Shown: positions 32,276-40,202 of the stretch, one piece after another
Layout of the letters: each line of letters begins with the position of its first letter
How positions within the stretch are numbered: the stretch's first letter is position 1
Source of the DNA: Saccharospirillum mangrovi
GTDB taxonomy: Bacteria; Pseudomonadota; Gammaproteobacteria; Pseudomonadales; Natronospirillaceae
Assembly: GCF_003367315.1 (NCBI RefSeq)
Contig: NZ_CP031415.1
Span: forward strand, 2,664,001 to 2,728,000
Length of the DNA stretch: 64,000 nucleotides
Direction: 5' to 3'
Notes under the pieces: model-generated
Database searches by the model: none
Told to the model about the DNA's origin: nothing
What the model saw: only the letters and a program-made list of their open reading frames with translations
Position numbers and translations under genes: made by a program

Positions 32276-32851
32276 CTACTCAAACCGCTTGATTCGTTGG
32301 TCGGTTGCCGGGTGGCTGGAAAGGTATTCGTCCCAGACCTTGGAATCCTTCTGACCAGCACCATGGCTGTCCATCATCTTGCGCAGCGCCGACGCAAAAG
32401 CTTGCCGGTCCAGACCGGCGGCCTGCATCAACTGTAACGCGGCCGTATCGGCTTCCTGTTCCATATCACGCGAATAGGCGAGCTGCGCCAGTGCATAAGG
32501 CGCTGTGACGATGATTTCGGAAATGGCCTCGCTGTCACCGGTAATCAGCAATGTAGCGGCGACCAGCGTGGAGGAGCCAATGATGCTGCGTATGCTGTGG
32601 TCGTGACGAACATGGCCGATTTCGTGGGCGGCGACGGCGAGGAATTCATCTTCATTAACCAATTCCACAAATTGATCGGTGAATATCAAACTGCCGTCAG
32701 GTAAAGCAAAGGCGTTGGCGCCAAACGCAGTGCTGTTGTAGAACAACACACGGACATTCAGCCCAGTTAACCGATCACCAAAATACCGATCGAACGACTG
32801 GCGAAGTTCCTGCTGGCGTTCCTCACTGAGTGTTGTTGGGGGGGCAAGCAA
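32276..32851 (-). CDS. M48-family metallopeptidase, probably N-terminally truncated
   Basis: The protein holds the M48 zinc site HEIGH near residue 76 and the third ligand in AYSRDMEQEAD, with FGANAFALPDGSLIFTDQFV just before it, the family's standard order. Only about 191 residues remain and no signal peptide or membrane helix precedes the peptidase domain; members of this type usually carry another 100-150 residues. The frame stays open to a stop at 32903-32905 but lacks an ATG there, so only TTG is available as a start. The AT-rich island begins directly upstream, suggesting that its insertion removed the 5' part. Confidence 0.75.
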   Translation of the reverse strand: MLAPPTTLSEERQQELRQSFDRYFGDRLTGLNVRVLFYNSTAFGANAFALPDGSLIFTDQFVELVNEDEFLAVAAHEIGHVRHDHSIRSIIGSSTLVAATLLITGDSEAISEIIVTAPYALAQLAYSRDMEQEADTAALQLMQAAGLDRQAFASALRKMMDSHGAGQKDSKVWDEYLSSHPATDQRIKRFE

Positions 32852-32884
32852 GACAACAGCAGGATTTAAGTGCTCGTGGTTGGC

Positions 32885-32914
32885 TGTAGGAAAATAGCTC
32901 GTCTAGCTCCTACA
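32885..32914. repeat. REP-like palindrome at the island border
   Basis: TGTAGG (32885-32890) pairs with CCTACA (32909-32914), and inside them AGCT-N5-AGCT makes a nested dyad. On the minus strand it reads TGTAGGAGCTAGACGAGCTA, which resembles the REP elements of gammaproteobacteria. It marks the left edge of the island. Confidence 0.55.
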
Positions 32915-32949
32915 ACCGCGCCTTGAGCACCTACGACGTTGTGGGCCGT

Positions 32950-34023
32950 TTAAGCAGCCTTATCAAGAAACTTAGCGATATCTTCTCTTTTATTCCACAA
33001 CAACTTTTCGCAATCCATTTCCAAAAGCATATCGATGGTGCGTTTACAACGAGTGTCATCTCTAACGTACCAAGCTAACCAATTTGGACGAATTGTGTCA
33101 TTAAAAGTTAAGACCTCTGAATCAACTAGTTCACGATAGCTAGCTTTGATAAACTCTTGGGCTTGCAAATCACTAGTCATATACTTTGGCAGACATATTT
33201 TTTTTAGAGCAACAGGTCCGCTAGCGACTTCTGCACCAAAACACTGCAATACTTTTCTCCACTTAGTTTTAATTTTATAACTTCGTTTCCAAAAATCACT
33301 TTGAGAAATACCTTTAGTCAAGGAGCGCGTCTCCTCATACATGTCAAAAGACCCAGGGAAGAAATTAATTTGCTCTGGAATACCTTTCATAAGGAGCTTC
33401 GACTCCTCAGGTATAATTAGTGTCCTTTCACAAGTTAAAAATCTATAACTATCGGCACGATTCAATGCTTCCATATATACTGTTGTTTTTCCACTTCCGG
33501 ATGATCCCACAACTAATGTTCCACTTTCTGACCTGCAAAATGCCGAGCTATGCATGACTATCGCGCCCCGCGACTCGTAATATGGAACTAATAATTGATC
33601 TCTTACTATTCTCCTTACCTCTTTAGATCCTCTGTCCAAGTCAGAATTGTACAGCTTGATAACTTTCTTATCGTAATCACATACAATAACACTCTTTTTT
33701 GTAACCGAATCAACAATTGTAAGCCCGTCTTCTTTTGATATCCGTCCAATTCGATCTTCATTTTTAGTGTTCTTTGGCTTATGCATATAAAACTCTGTAT
33801 AAGAGCAATTAGCGTATTCTGCTAAGGTACTTTCATATAGACCTTCAGAACTATAAAATTCAACTGAACCAATACAAATACAGTCACTTGCAAGTAAGCC
33901 TGCATCACGCGTTACAGTAAAATACTCGCCCAATTCATTTTCTAGCAACGTGAACGTGTATGAATCCTCAGAAATTATATAAACATAAGCCTTATTCAAT
34001 ATAACATATAAATTATCACTCAT
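32950..34023 (-). CDS. HPr-kinase-like P-loop protein
   Basis: The 357-residue protein has a P-loop VVGSSGSGKTT (Lys179) in its central part and a pattern (SRGAIVMHSSAF before it) that matches the HprK-related kinases found with PqqD-like proteins and nucleotidyltransferases in many peptide or polysaccharide clusters. It is longer than HprK itself and lacks its usual partner HPr. The ATG at 34023 has AAAAGG 5 bases upstream. Likely job: phosphorylating a peptide or sugar intermediate, which is inference. It starts one base after the kdsA-like stop. Confidence 0.75.
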   Translation of the reverse strand: MSDNLYVILNKAYVYIISEDSYTFTLLENELGEYFTVTRDAGLLASDCICIGSVEFYSSEGLYESTLAEYANCSYTEFYMHKPKNTKNEDRIGRISKEDGLTIVDSVTKKSVIVCDYDKKVIKLYNSDLDRGSKEVRRIVRDQLLVPYYESRGAIVMHSSAFCRSESGTLVVGSSGSGKTTVYMEALNRADSYRFLTCERTLIIPEESKLLMKGIPEQINFFPGSFDMYEETRSLTKGISQSDFWKRSYKIKTKWRKVLQCFGAEVASGPVALKKICLPKYMTSDLQAQEFIKASYRELVDSEVLTFNDTIRPNWLAWYVRDDTRCKRTIDMLLEMDCEKLLWNKREDIAKFLDKAA

Positions 34024-34024
34024 A

Positions 34025-34825
34025 TCATACCTTTTCGTATTCAATGGATTTTGATAAGTCTGAAATCGCTTTTATATTTTTTAAGATTGCCTTTAATTTA
34101 CCTGTCGGAACCATATTCGGACCATCACTAATCGCTTTGTCAGGCTCAGGGTGCGTTTCGAAGAAAAATCCTTGAACCCCAACAGCTGCCGCCCCCCTTG
34201 CCAGCGCTTCAACGCAGTCTCTACGGCCACCTGTAGAAGTTAATTCTGATCCTGGTTGTTGTACGCTATGTGTAGCATCGAAAATAATAGGGATGGATTC
34301 TAATTGTAATTGATATATTGCTTTAAAATCATTAACCAAATTATTGTAACCAAAGCATGTCCCCCTCTCCGTAATGAATACAGGACCGTTAGTAAAGGAC
34401 TTGGCTTTATTGTAAAGTGATATTGTTTCACTTGGCGATAAAAACTGTCCTTTCTTAATATTCAAAATAGCATTTTTGCTCGCAGCTGCCTCTATAATAT
34501 CCGTCTGTCTACATAACAGCGCTGGTATTTGGATGATATCTACTATATCCCCAGCTTGCCTAGCATGTTGCTCATTATGCACATCAGTGGTTACTTTAAG
34601 TCCGTGCTGTTCCCGTACTGCCTCCAAAATTCGCAAGCCTTCATCAATACCAACTCCTCGCTTCGAACTTGCAGAAGTTCTATTTGCCTTATCAAAGCTA
34701 GATTTAAATACTATTTTTATACCCAATTCTCTTTCAATATTCACTAGCTCTTCTGCAACCGTCATTACAAGATCATAAGACTCTATTGCACACGGCCCAC
34801 AAATATATAAAGGAAGATTTTCCAC
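34025..34825 (-). CDS. 3-deoxy-8-phosphooctulonate synthase paralogue (KdsA-like)
   Basis: The 266-residue protein carries the KDO-8-P synthase signatures: YICGPCAIES, KSSFDKANRTS, QIPALLCRQTD, NIKKGQFLSP, TERGTCFGYNNLV, DATHSVQQPG and HPEPDKAISDGPN. Metal ligands Cys, His, Glu and Asp are all in place, so it looks like an active metal-type enzyme that joins phosphoenolpyruvate with a sugar phosphate. One change is TDVHN where TDVHE is usual. The GTG start at 34825 follows AGGAGA at 6 bases. AT-rich codon use differs from core genes, so this is probably not the housekeeping kdsA. Confidence 0.9.
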   Translation of the reverse strand: MENLPLYICGPCAIESYDLVMTVAEELVNIERELGIKIVFKSSFDKANRTSASSKRGVGIDEGLRILEAVREQHGLKVTTDVHNEQHARQAGDIVDIIQIPALLCRQTDIIEAAASKNAILNIKKGQFLSPSETISLYNKAKSFTNGPVFITERGTCFGYNNLVNDFKAIYQLQLESIPIIFDATHSVQQPGSELTSTGGRRDCVEALARGAAAVGVQGFFFETHPEPDKAISDGPNMVPTGKLKAILKNIKAISDLSKSIEYEKV

Positions 34826-34863
34826 ATTATTCTCCTAATGAAATATAAATTAACACAGGCTGA

Positions 34864-35493
34864 TCATCTTATTAAACTTAAATCCTCATTAACAGCATCA
34901 AAATCATCATCAGTTAAAGTTGCAATTGACTTATGTCCTAATTTTCCACTAGTCCAATGACTAACTTCAGAACCATGAAACATGTCATTCTTACCTTTCA
35001 TTGCAGGACCACGAAAAAATAGCGAATAAACTGTCGAATAGGGAATCAATTGATGTATCGCATCATGGTCCAATGTATAGCTGTTACCTTCTCGCACATC
35101 ATGAGTCATGACTATCGTACTATCATCTACTACACCGTTGATCCTACGATAGATATTTTGACGATAGGATCCAGAGAGCAACAAAGTTGCAATCTTGAAT
35201 CTATGATTATGCGGGCTTTCTGATCCTTCATTTGGTGAACGCTGCCTTATTTTATGTAATCTCAGTGACCATCCCGTATCGTTACATTTGTAAAGGATAT
35301 ACTTATCAATATTAGGACCACGCTCACTATACTCAGTTCGATTATCACTATATTTTATTTCATTCACGCGCTCTATAATTGGCTGTAGATCTCTTGCTAA
35401 CTCTAGCAACGAAGCCGTGATCACGGCGTGAAAATCAAGATGATTGACCCAATCAATACGTTGAATTCGATTAACAATGCTTTGATTTATCAT
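34864..35493 (-). CDS. Cupin-like protein
   Basis: The 209-residue protein has two cupin motifs: SPHNHRFKIATLLLSGSYRQ near residues 95-114 and YTLDHDAIHQLIPY near residues 138-151. Their His residues could bind iron or another metal, as in cupin dioxygenases or isomerases. I do not recognise a specific family. The ATG at 35493 overlaps the preceding nucleotidyltransferase stop by 4 bases, so translation is coupled. Confidence 0.65.
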   Translation of the reverse strand: MINQSIVNRIQRIDWVNHLDFHAVITASLLELARDLQPIIERVNEIKYSDNRTEYSERGPNIDKYILYKCNDTGWSLRLHKIRQRSPNEGSESPHNHRFKIATLLLSGSYRQNIYRRINGVVDDSTIVMTHDVREGNSYTLDHDAIHQLIPYSTVYSLFFRGPAMKGKNDMFHGSEVSHWTSGKLGHKSIATLTDDDFDAVNEDLSLIR

Positions 35494-36377
35494 GTGTTCG
35501 ATTCCTTGAATATTCTTATATGCTCTTCCCCTAAAAACCATGCAATATCGGAATTAGGACTGAGCATCGTCATTTTATACATCTTAGAAAATTCGGCCTG
35601 ATAATTTTTGCAGGTCAACTGTTTAAGATTAGAAAGTTGACAGTTAACGGACGAAGATACGAACTCATTGTCAAATGAGCAAATTGTATCTCTGAACCAA
35701 GTTAAAAGCACAATTATGACCTCTTCCAATTGACCCATTTCGAGCTCAGAAAACATGGCCTGCTCATATACTTCCCTGATTCCTCTTGGCACTTTAGGTT
35801 CGTTTAAAAATATTTTTGTTGTCCATTTCTTGTTCAAAAAAGATCTATACGACAATGACAAGTATGCAAGTGCCTGACACTCTATATAGTCCCTAAATAG
35901 CAATACCACTTGTCTCAAATCGCCATCATAGTAGGCACCTAGCATGTCTTTAAACTTCGCGTAGCCACCATAGAAAAACCGGTGATATAGAAAAGCAAGC
36001 ATTTCTATGGATGGTGCGCTTACCACCATATTATTGCAAGCATATATACAGAAAGATGATCTCAATCTATAAAGCGATAATAACCATGAAGGTATGATCT
36101 CCGGCTTCTTTGTAGTCTGTACTAGTTTTTCATATAAAACTGGGATCATTGAGCAATTTTTATTATACTCATCAAGTTTAATGCACGATATATCATACTT
36201 AATATTATTTATATAAATATCATAATTGAACGTCCTACTATGATTGATCACATATACGTCGATGTCCGAAGTACAGTTACCGTATCCAGACACTCTGCTA
36301 CCGCCTACAAAAACAGTCATAGATTGAGCAATATCTTTGTGTTTATTTAGTTCATCTAATAAAATTTGATTGCTCAT
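35490..36377 (-). CDS. Pol-beta-type nucleotidyltransferase
   Basis: The 295-residue protein has the minimal-nucleotidyltransferase motif GGSRVSGYGNCTSDIDVYV (residues about 25-43), that is GS followed by the DxD metal pair. The rest is helical and specific to this protein. Enzymes of this fold transfer AMP, CMP or UMP to a hydroxyl group. The ATG at 36377 has GGAGAA 5 bases upstream, and the gene overlaps the dehydrogenase gene by 26 bases. Confidence 0.78.
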   Translation of the reverse strand: MSNQILLDELNKHKDIAQSMTVFVGGSRVSGYGNCTSDIDVYVINHSRTFNYDIYINNIKYDISCIKLDEYNKNCSMIPVLYEKLVQTTKKPEIIPSWLLSLYRLRSSFCIYACNNMVVSAPSIEMLAFLYHRFFYGGYAKFKDMLGAYYDGDLRQVVLLFRDYIECQALAYLSLSYRSFLNKKWTTKIFLNEPKVPRGIREVYEQAMFSELEMGQLEEVIIVLLTWFRDTICSFDNEFVSSSVNCQLSNLKQLTCKNYQAEFSKMYKMTMLSPNSDIAWFLGEEHIRIFKESNT

Positions 36378-37359
36378 GAAATTCTCCAATTGAATAGTTC
36401 TGAATAGTTTCCTTTAATTCAGAGAGCGAATCTTTGTCAAACCACAACGGCACTGGCCGCATATTCGAGGGGTCTATAGGCCATCCTATTGTTGCATGTT
36501 TTTCAAAGCGCCTAAACTTTAAAGGAAGCTCAAGCACTACTGGCTCCAATGCCTCTCCTTGCAATAATTTGATGATATTACAAATAGACTTAGCACAAGA
36601 ATAAGCACTTCCATTCTTTTGTGAGTTCAATCTCTGGAGAAGCCACCACTTGTGGTGATCAGGAGCCATATTTAAGTGAGATAATAAGTTTGAGTACTCG
36701 TCTTCATTGATCTGTTGGTTTTGAAATTTCGAGTACTCTTTATACAGAGTCTCGCCAAAAACTAATGATTTTTCAACACCTAAGCTCTCATATCTAGAAC
36801 CAACATGGTACTCAAAAAAATTATGTCCTCCTACAATAAATAGATCATCAACAGAACATGTTTTTCTAAACCTAATGTTGTCGTTTTCAACTCCAACTGA
36901 ATAGGCTGATCCGATATTTTGCTTGTTTATTTCGTACATTATACGTGTACATGGATTAGTAACAATTAAAGTCGTTCGAGGCGTCAATCTATTAATGTAG
37001 GTACATACATCCTCAAAGTTTGAGCTATACAGGCGCTCCTTTAGGTTCTCCCCGGTCGTACTTTTGTTATTCTTTCCCGAAGCTATGACTAAAAGATCAC
37101 AATTAGATACTTCTGATATATTCGTAGCAATTCGAACCATTTCCGGCTGTGGAGTATCTAATAGAACAGCCCTCAACCTAGCAGAGTACTGAGTACTGTG
37201 ACTATATAGAATGACTGATATGGTAGGAGCCTCATATTGTAAGAGAGTAATTAGGTCTCTACCAACTTGACCAGCCCCACCAATTATAACTATTTCTGAA
37301 AGGCCTCTCGGGATGCTGGCAATCACTTCGGGCACAATGCATTCCATTTCCTTCGCCAT
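36352..37359 (-). CDS. Lactate/malate dehydrogenase family protein
   Basis: The 335-residue protein has the NAD-binding Rossmann start IVIIGGAGQVGRDLITLL, the CDLLVIASGKN turn, VTNPCTRIM with the conserved Asn, an ENDNIRFR segment that keeps the Asp-Arg pair of the active site, and VGGHNFFEYHVG with the catalytic His. The substrate loop differs from both LDH and MDH, so it probably oxidises or reduces a different 2-hydroxy or 2-keto acid. Such a reaction could act on the KdsA-like product, but that is inference. Confidence 0.8.
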   Translation of the reverse strand: MAKEMECIVPEVIASIPRGLSEIVIIGGAGQVGRDLITLLQYEAPTISVILYSHSTQYSARLRAVLLDTPQPEMVRIATNISEVSNCDLLVIASGKNNKSTTGENLKERLYSSNFEDVCTYINRLTPRTTLIVTNPCTRIMYEINKQNIGSAYSVGVENDNIRFRKTCSVDDLFIVGGHNFFEYHVGSRYESLGVEKSLVFGETLYKEYSKFQNQQINEDEYSNLLSHLNMAPDHHKWWLLQRLNSQKNGSAYSCAKSICNIIKLLQGEALEPVVLELPLKFRRFEKHATIGWPIDPSNMRPVPLWFDKDSLSELKETIQNYSIGEFHEQSNFIR

Positions 37360-37384
37360 TTTTAAACCATCCTTAATCAGTGAC

Positions 37385-38593
37385 TTAATAATTTTGTGAT
37401 AGTTTTTGATTCAAATTTAAAATTTTACTGCTAAGTAAAATTAATGCACCTATGATAAGGAAGGTTCCAAGCCAAGACAGTAATCTATCTACAGAAATAT
37501 GACTTCCTAGCAATGCGTATAGCCCCAAGCTTATTGGCATCAAAGATTTAAAGATACTTCCAGAAATCCCAGAAACTTTGCCAATGTCAGATTTTGGAGT
37601 AATCAATAGCCTATACGTACGAATACAAACTACATACATCGAATACAAGAATGATTCGGCAAATAGCAACATTGCAATAGTGAATACATTCAAGTTGATC
37701 GAACAAATAATATACGCCGCACCAATCAAAATAATGCTAAAAATTAGTATTTTTATGACCCCGAAAAGTTTTTCTAAAGACTCAGAAAAGTAAGACCCCA
37801 GTATGGCGCCTAGCCCAGAAATGCCGAGCAAAACTCCTATAGCCGCGTCAGACAATCCCAGTGTTTTTTTGCAATAGAAGATGATGGCAATTTCGGTTAA
37901 GACGATTATTGAATTTGTTACAGCTGTCCACCATGATAAAGTCCATAAAGTCTTTAACGAATAAGCTACTTTAAAACCTTTAGCGAAGTCTTTTAAAAAT
38001 GGACTAGATGAGTCACCTGGATTTACTCTAAAACTAATAGACCCTAAAGTAAGGGTTAAACAAAGTAACAAAACACTTAAGATTAATGCGCTTTTATAGG
38101 AAATAAAAATTAACAGTAGCCCAATAATTGCAGGTCCAGTACTATCAATACTGTTGCTTACCATGCTGTTTATTTTAGTGAAATTTACTATCCTGTCACT
38201 TGGGAGTTCAAACTTAACCTGAACCATAAACGAGTTGGCAGCGAAATATGTAAATCCCATAGAAGTAAATACCAACCCTACCATCAATCTTTGATCTACA
38301 GCGCCTGTTACAGCCAGCAGGAATATTGCAATTGCCTGTCCGGATGTCCCAATAATAAAACCAGATCTACTTCCTATTCGATCAACGATAGTTCCTATAA
38401 CAAGCCCTATTAGTAGAAATGGCAAGAACTCAAATAGCCTTACACTACTCATGAGACCACTAGAGCTAGTAAGTTCATAAGCCCATAATGGCAGAATGAA
38501 GTAAGTAGTTTTTTCGGAAAGAGCCCTAAAAACAGAGATTGCAATAAGGTTTTTCAATTTTTCACCTACGTATTCTTGAGTAATAGGTAGCAT
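37385..38593 (-). CDS. MFS transporter, probable exporter
   Basis: The protein (402 residues) has about 12 predicted membrane helices and an MFS loop between helices 2 and 3 (GLVIGTIVDRIGSRSGFIIG). The pattern resembles drug/metabolite exporters of the MFS_3 type rather than nutrient importers. The ATG at 38593 overlaps the stop of a tiny upstream ORF (TGATG). It is the only transporter of the island and so the likely exporter of its product. Confidence 0.82.
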   Translation of the reverse strand: MLPITQEYVGEKLKNLIAISVFRALSEKTTYFILPLWAYELTSSSGLMSSVRLFEFLPFLLIGLVIGTIVDRIGSRSGFIIGTSGQAIAIFLLAVTGAVDQRLMVGLVFTSMGFTYFAANSFMVQVKFELPSDRIVNFTKINSMVSNSIDSTGPAIIGLLLIFISYKSALILSVLLLCLTLTLGSISFRVNPGDSSSPFLKDFAKGFKVAYSLKTLWTLSWWTAVTNSIIVLTEIAIIFYCKKTLGLSDAAIGVLLGISGLGAILGSYFSESLEKLFGVIKILIFSIILIGAAYIICSINLNVFTIAMLLFAESFLYSMYVVCIRTYRLLITPKSDIGKVSGISGSIFKSLMPISLGLYALLGSHISVDRLLSWLGTFLIIGALILLSSKILNLNQKLSQNY

Positions 38594-38634
38594 CAAACCA
38601 TACCGATACGGATTTGACTCTGAAATTTGTACAT
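38593..38634 (-). CDS. Possible 13-residue leader ORF coupled to the MFS gene
   Basis: On the minus strand GGGGGTGA, a 7-of-8 match to the Shine-Dalgarno sequence, lies 8 bases before an ATG encoding MYKFQSQIRIGMV, whose stop overlaps the MFS start as TGATG. An alternative ATG at 38652 would give 19 residues. The MFS gene has no good ribosome-binding site of its own, so translation probably restarts from here. It may be a coupling leader or a second small peptide. Confidence 0.35.
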   Translation of the reverse strand: MYKFQSQIRIGMV

Positions 38635-38805
38635 TGAATTATTCACCCCCATCTTGCCAACTAAATAGCGAGTGAAAAAAGCTAGTATGAATTTAGCTAT
38701 GTACCATGGCTTTAACACCTTAACCTATAAGTTTTTATCGCAGCTGGCTGCAATCAAATAAATTTCTTAGCCCAACGAAATAGACTTTTATTGCCAATTA
38801 CCTCT
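38635..38805 (-). other. 171-bp intra-island gap
   Basis: The stretch between the NTP_transf_5 stop (38806) and the small ORF. On the minus strand another frame reads on as LNREVIGNKSLFRWAKKFI after the upstream stop, a plausible original C-terminus lost by a frameshift. No tRNA or clear terminator is visible, so a single transcript may run through. Confidence 0.35.
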
Positions 38806-39852
38806 CTATTCAATTGGTTCAAAATTTGATCCAGTTGTCGAGTAAAAGTATTTCCTTTTCGCAAAGGATAAAGATTTATGTTTATTATCTTTACAATATT
38901 TCGAGCTAGAAACTACTAGTGGAAAATCTATCTTCCTCAACAAGCTGACCATCATTCGGCTATCCAGAATACCTATTGCAAAACTCCCTATAATTGTTGA
39001 TTCGTTAATACGGTCGATGACCTTTCTGAGTCTTTCAAAAATAGGTAGCTTTTTCCTTTCACTACCCTCTGACAGATCAATAAATAGCGGATTTGCACTT
39101 GGAATTAAATCGAATACAACCTTAGGAAGTTCAATTTTTTTAGAAACAGCAAGTGATCTTACTTGATCTATTTGATCTGTGTTCATTTTCTTTAATAGTA
39201 GCTCTAGCTCTACAGCATCTCTAACCAAGCACCTGTTCTTGCGATCAAACTGTGTAAGCAGAAAGAATACTTGCAGTGCGCATGTACCTGCTGCTTGTTC
39301 GAAAACATCCATTTCCTCCCATGAAATCGACCTTCCATGGAGGTCAATTGGAAACCGCATGCAATGCAACTCAAATCCACGATCCGAATGACTCCCCTTC
39401 GGAACAAATCTTGTAGAAAATGTTCTCTTAGGATCTTTAAGCTGCAAGTCAATCGCAAATGACTCTTCATATCCTGCACCATCTAATAGACCACAAACTA
39501 TTGCAAATGATGCCTCGTCCCTTGTGACTATATCTATGTCCAATGACAGTCGCTTAGTTCCAGATGCGTATAGCTGATCTTCAATCTTTCGACCCTTAAT
39601 TAGCTTTACACTTTTACCTAGTTGTTTTTCATTGAGAATTAAGTCTAAAGCTTTAGTATTTAAGCTTGCCTCAATCGATATTTCTTGTAGAAAATTCTCT
39701 ATACTTACATCTTCTAACTCATTTTTTTTTGAATAGATGATTTTTTGATAGAGTAAATATTGGTCTGATAGTTCTGAGTAGTCGGCTAACATTCCGCTCT
39801 CTATATATTGCTTGTATTTTGATATCAAAGCTTCTTCTTTCAAAACATTCAC
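38806..39852 (-). CDS. NTP_transf_5-type nucleotidyltransferase
   Basis: The 348-residue protein has the family core LIKGRKIEDQLYASGTKRLS followed by DIDIV, the DxD metal site (residues about 80-105), and PIDLHG with ISWEEMDVFEQ later on. Uncharacterised nucleotidyltransferases of this family travel with HprK-like kinases and PqqD-like proteins. The GTG start at 39852 overlaps the preceding gene by 4 bases (GTGA). The last residues (STTGSNFEPIE) are atypical; see the possible frameshift after it. Confidence 0.8.
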   Translation of the reverse strand: MNVLKEEALISKYKQYIESGMLADYSELSDQYLLYQKIIYSKKNELEDVSIENFLQEISIEASLNTKALDLILNEKQLGKSVKLIKGRKIEDQLYASGTKRLSLDIDIVTRDEASFAIVCGLLDGAGYEESFAIDLQLKDPKRTFSTRFVPKGSHSDRGFELHCMRFPIDLHGRSISWEEMDVFEQAAGTCALQVFFLLTQFDRKNRCLVRDAVELELLLKKMNTDQIDQVRSLAVSKKIELPKVVFDLIPSANPLFIDLSEGSERKKLPIFERLRKVIDRINESTIIGSFAIGILDSRMMVSLLRKIDFPLVVSSSKYCKDNKHKSLSFAKRKYFYSTTGSNFEPIE

Positions 39853-40199
39853 CCCATAAGTTGATCAATAAAATTTTGATCAGCTTTATTTAACTCTTGA
39901 TGATTGGGAAGGAGATCCTTAATTGAAGATAGATAGCGCTCAATAGTTTTAGAGTCTGATGATAATTTTTCGTATATCAATGAAAATGCAGAAAAATAGC
40001 TAAGCCTGTTATTATATATTGTAAGCTCTAAAAATTCTACAATACCAATTTCAGGCGGCGAGAGGTTTTCTGAATTACAATCTCTCTTAAACTTAAGAAC
40101 AAATTTTTGCAGGATTTCATATTGAGAATCAGCATCTGCAAATGAACAAAAAAGAGAGGCGTGACGTGGTATCAAGATATTTTCAATATAAGAAATCAT
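39849..40199 (-). CDS. Small helical protein, unknown function
   Basis: The 116-residue protein is mostly helical by residue pattern, with no recognisable motif. It starts 3 bases after the RRE-HDO stop and overlaps the NTP_transf_5 gene, so it is co-translated with both and is probably a structural or recognition partner of one of them. I do not recognise a family. Confidence 0.6.
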   Translation of the reverse strand: MISYIENILIPRHASLFCSFADADSQYEILQKFVLKFKRDCNSENLSPPEIGIVEFLELTIYNNRLSYFSAFSLIYEKLSSDSKTIERYLSSIKDLLPNHQELNKADQNFIDQLMG

Positions 40200-40202
40200 T
40201 CC

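Noticed and set aside
32950-34023. True HPr kinase of a PTS system
   Set aside because: No HPr or EI gene is nearby, the protein is too long and the HprK signature loop is not evident.
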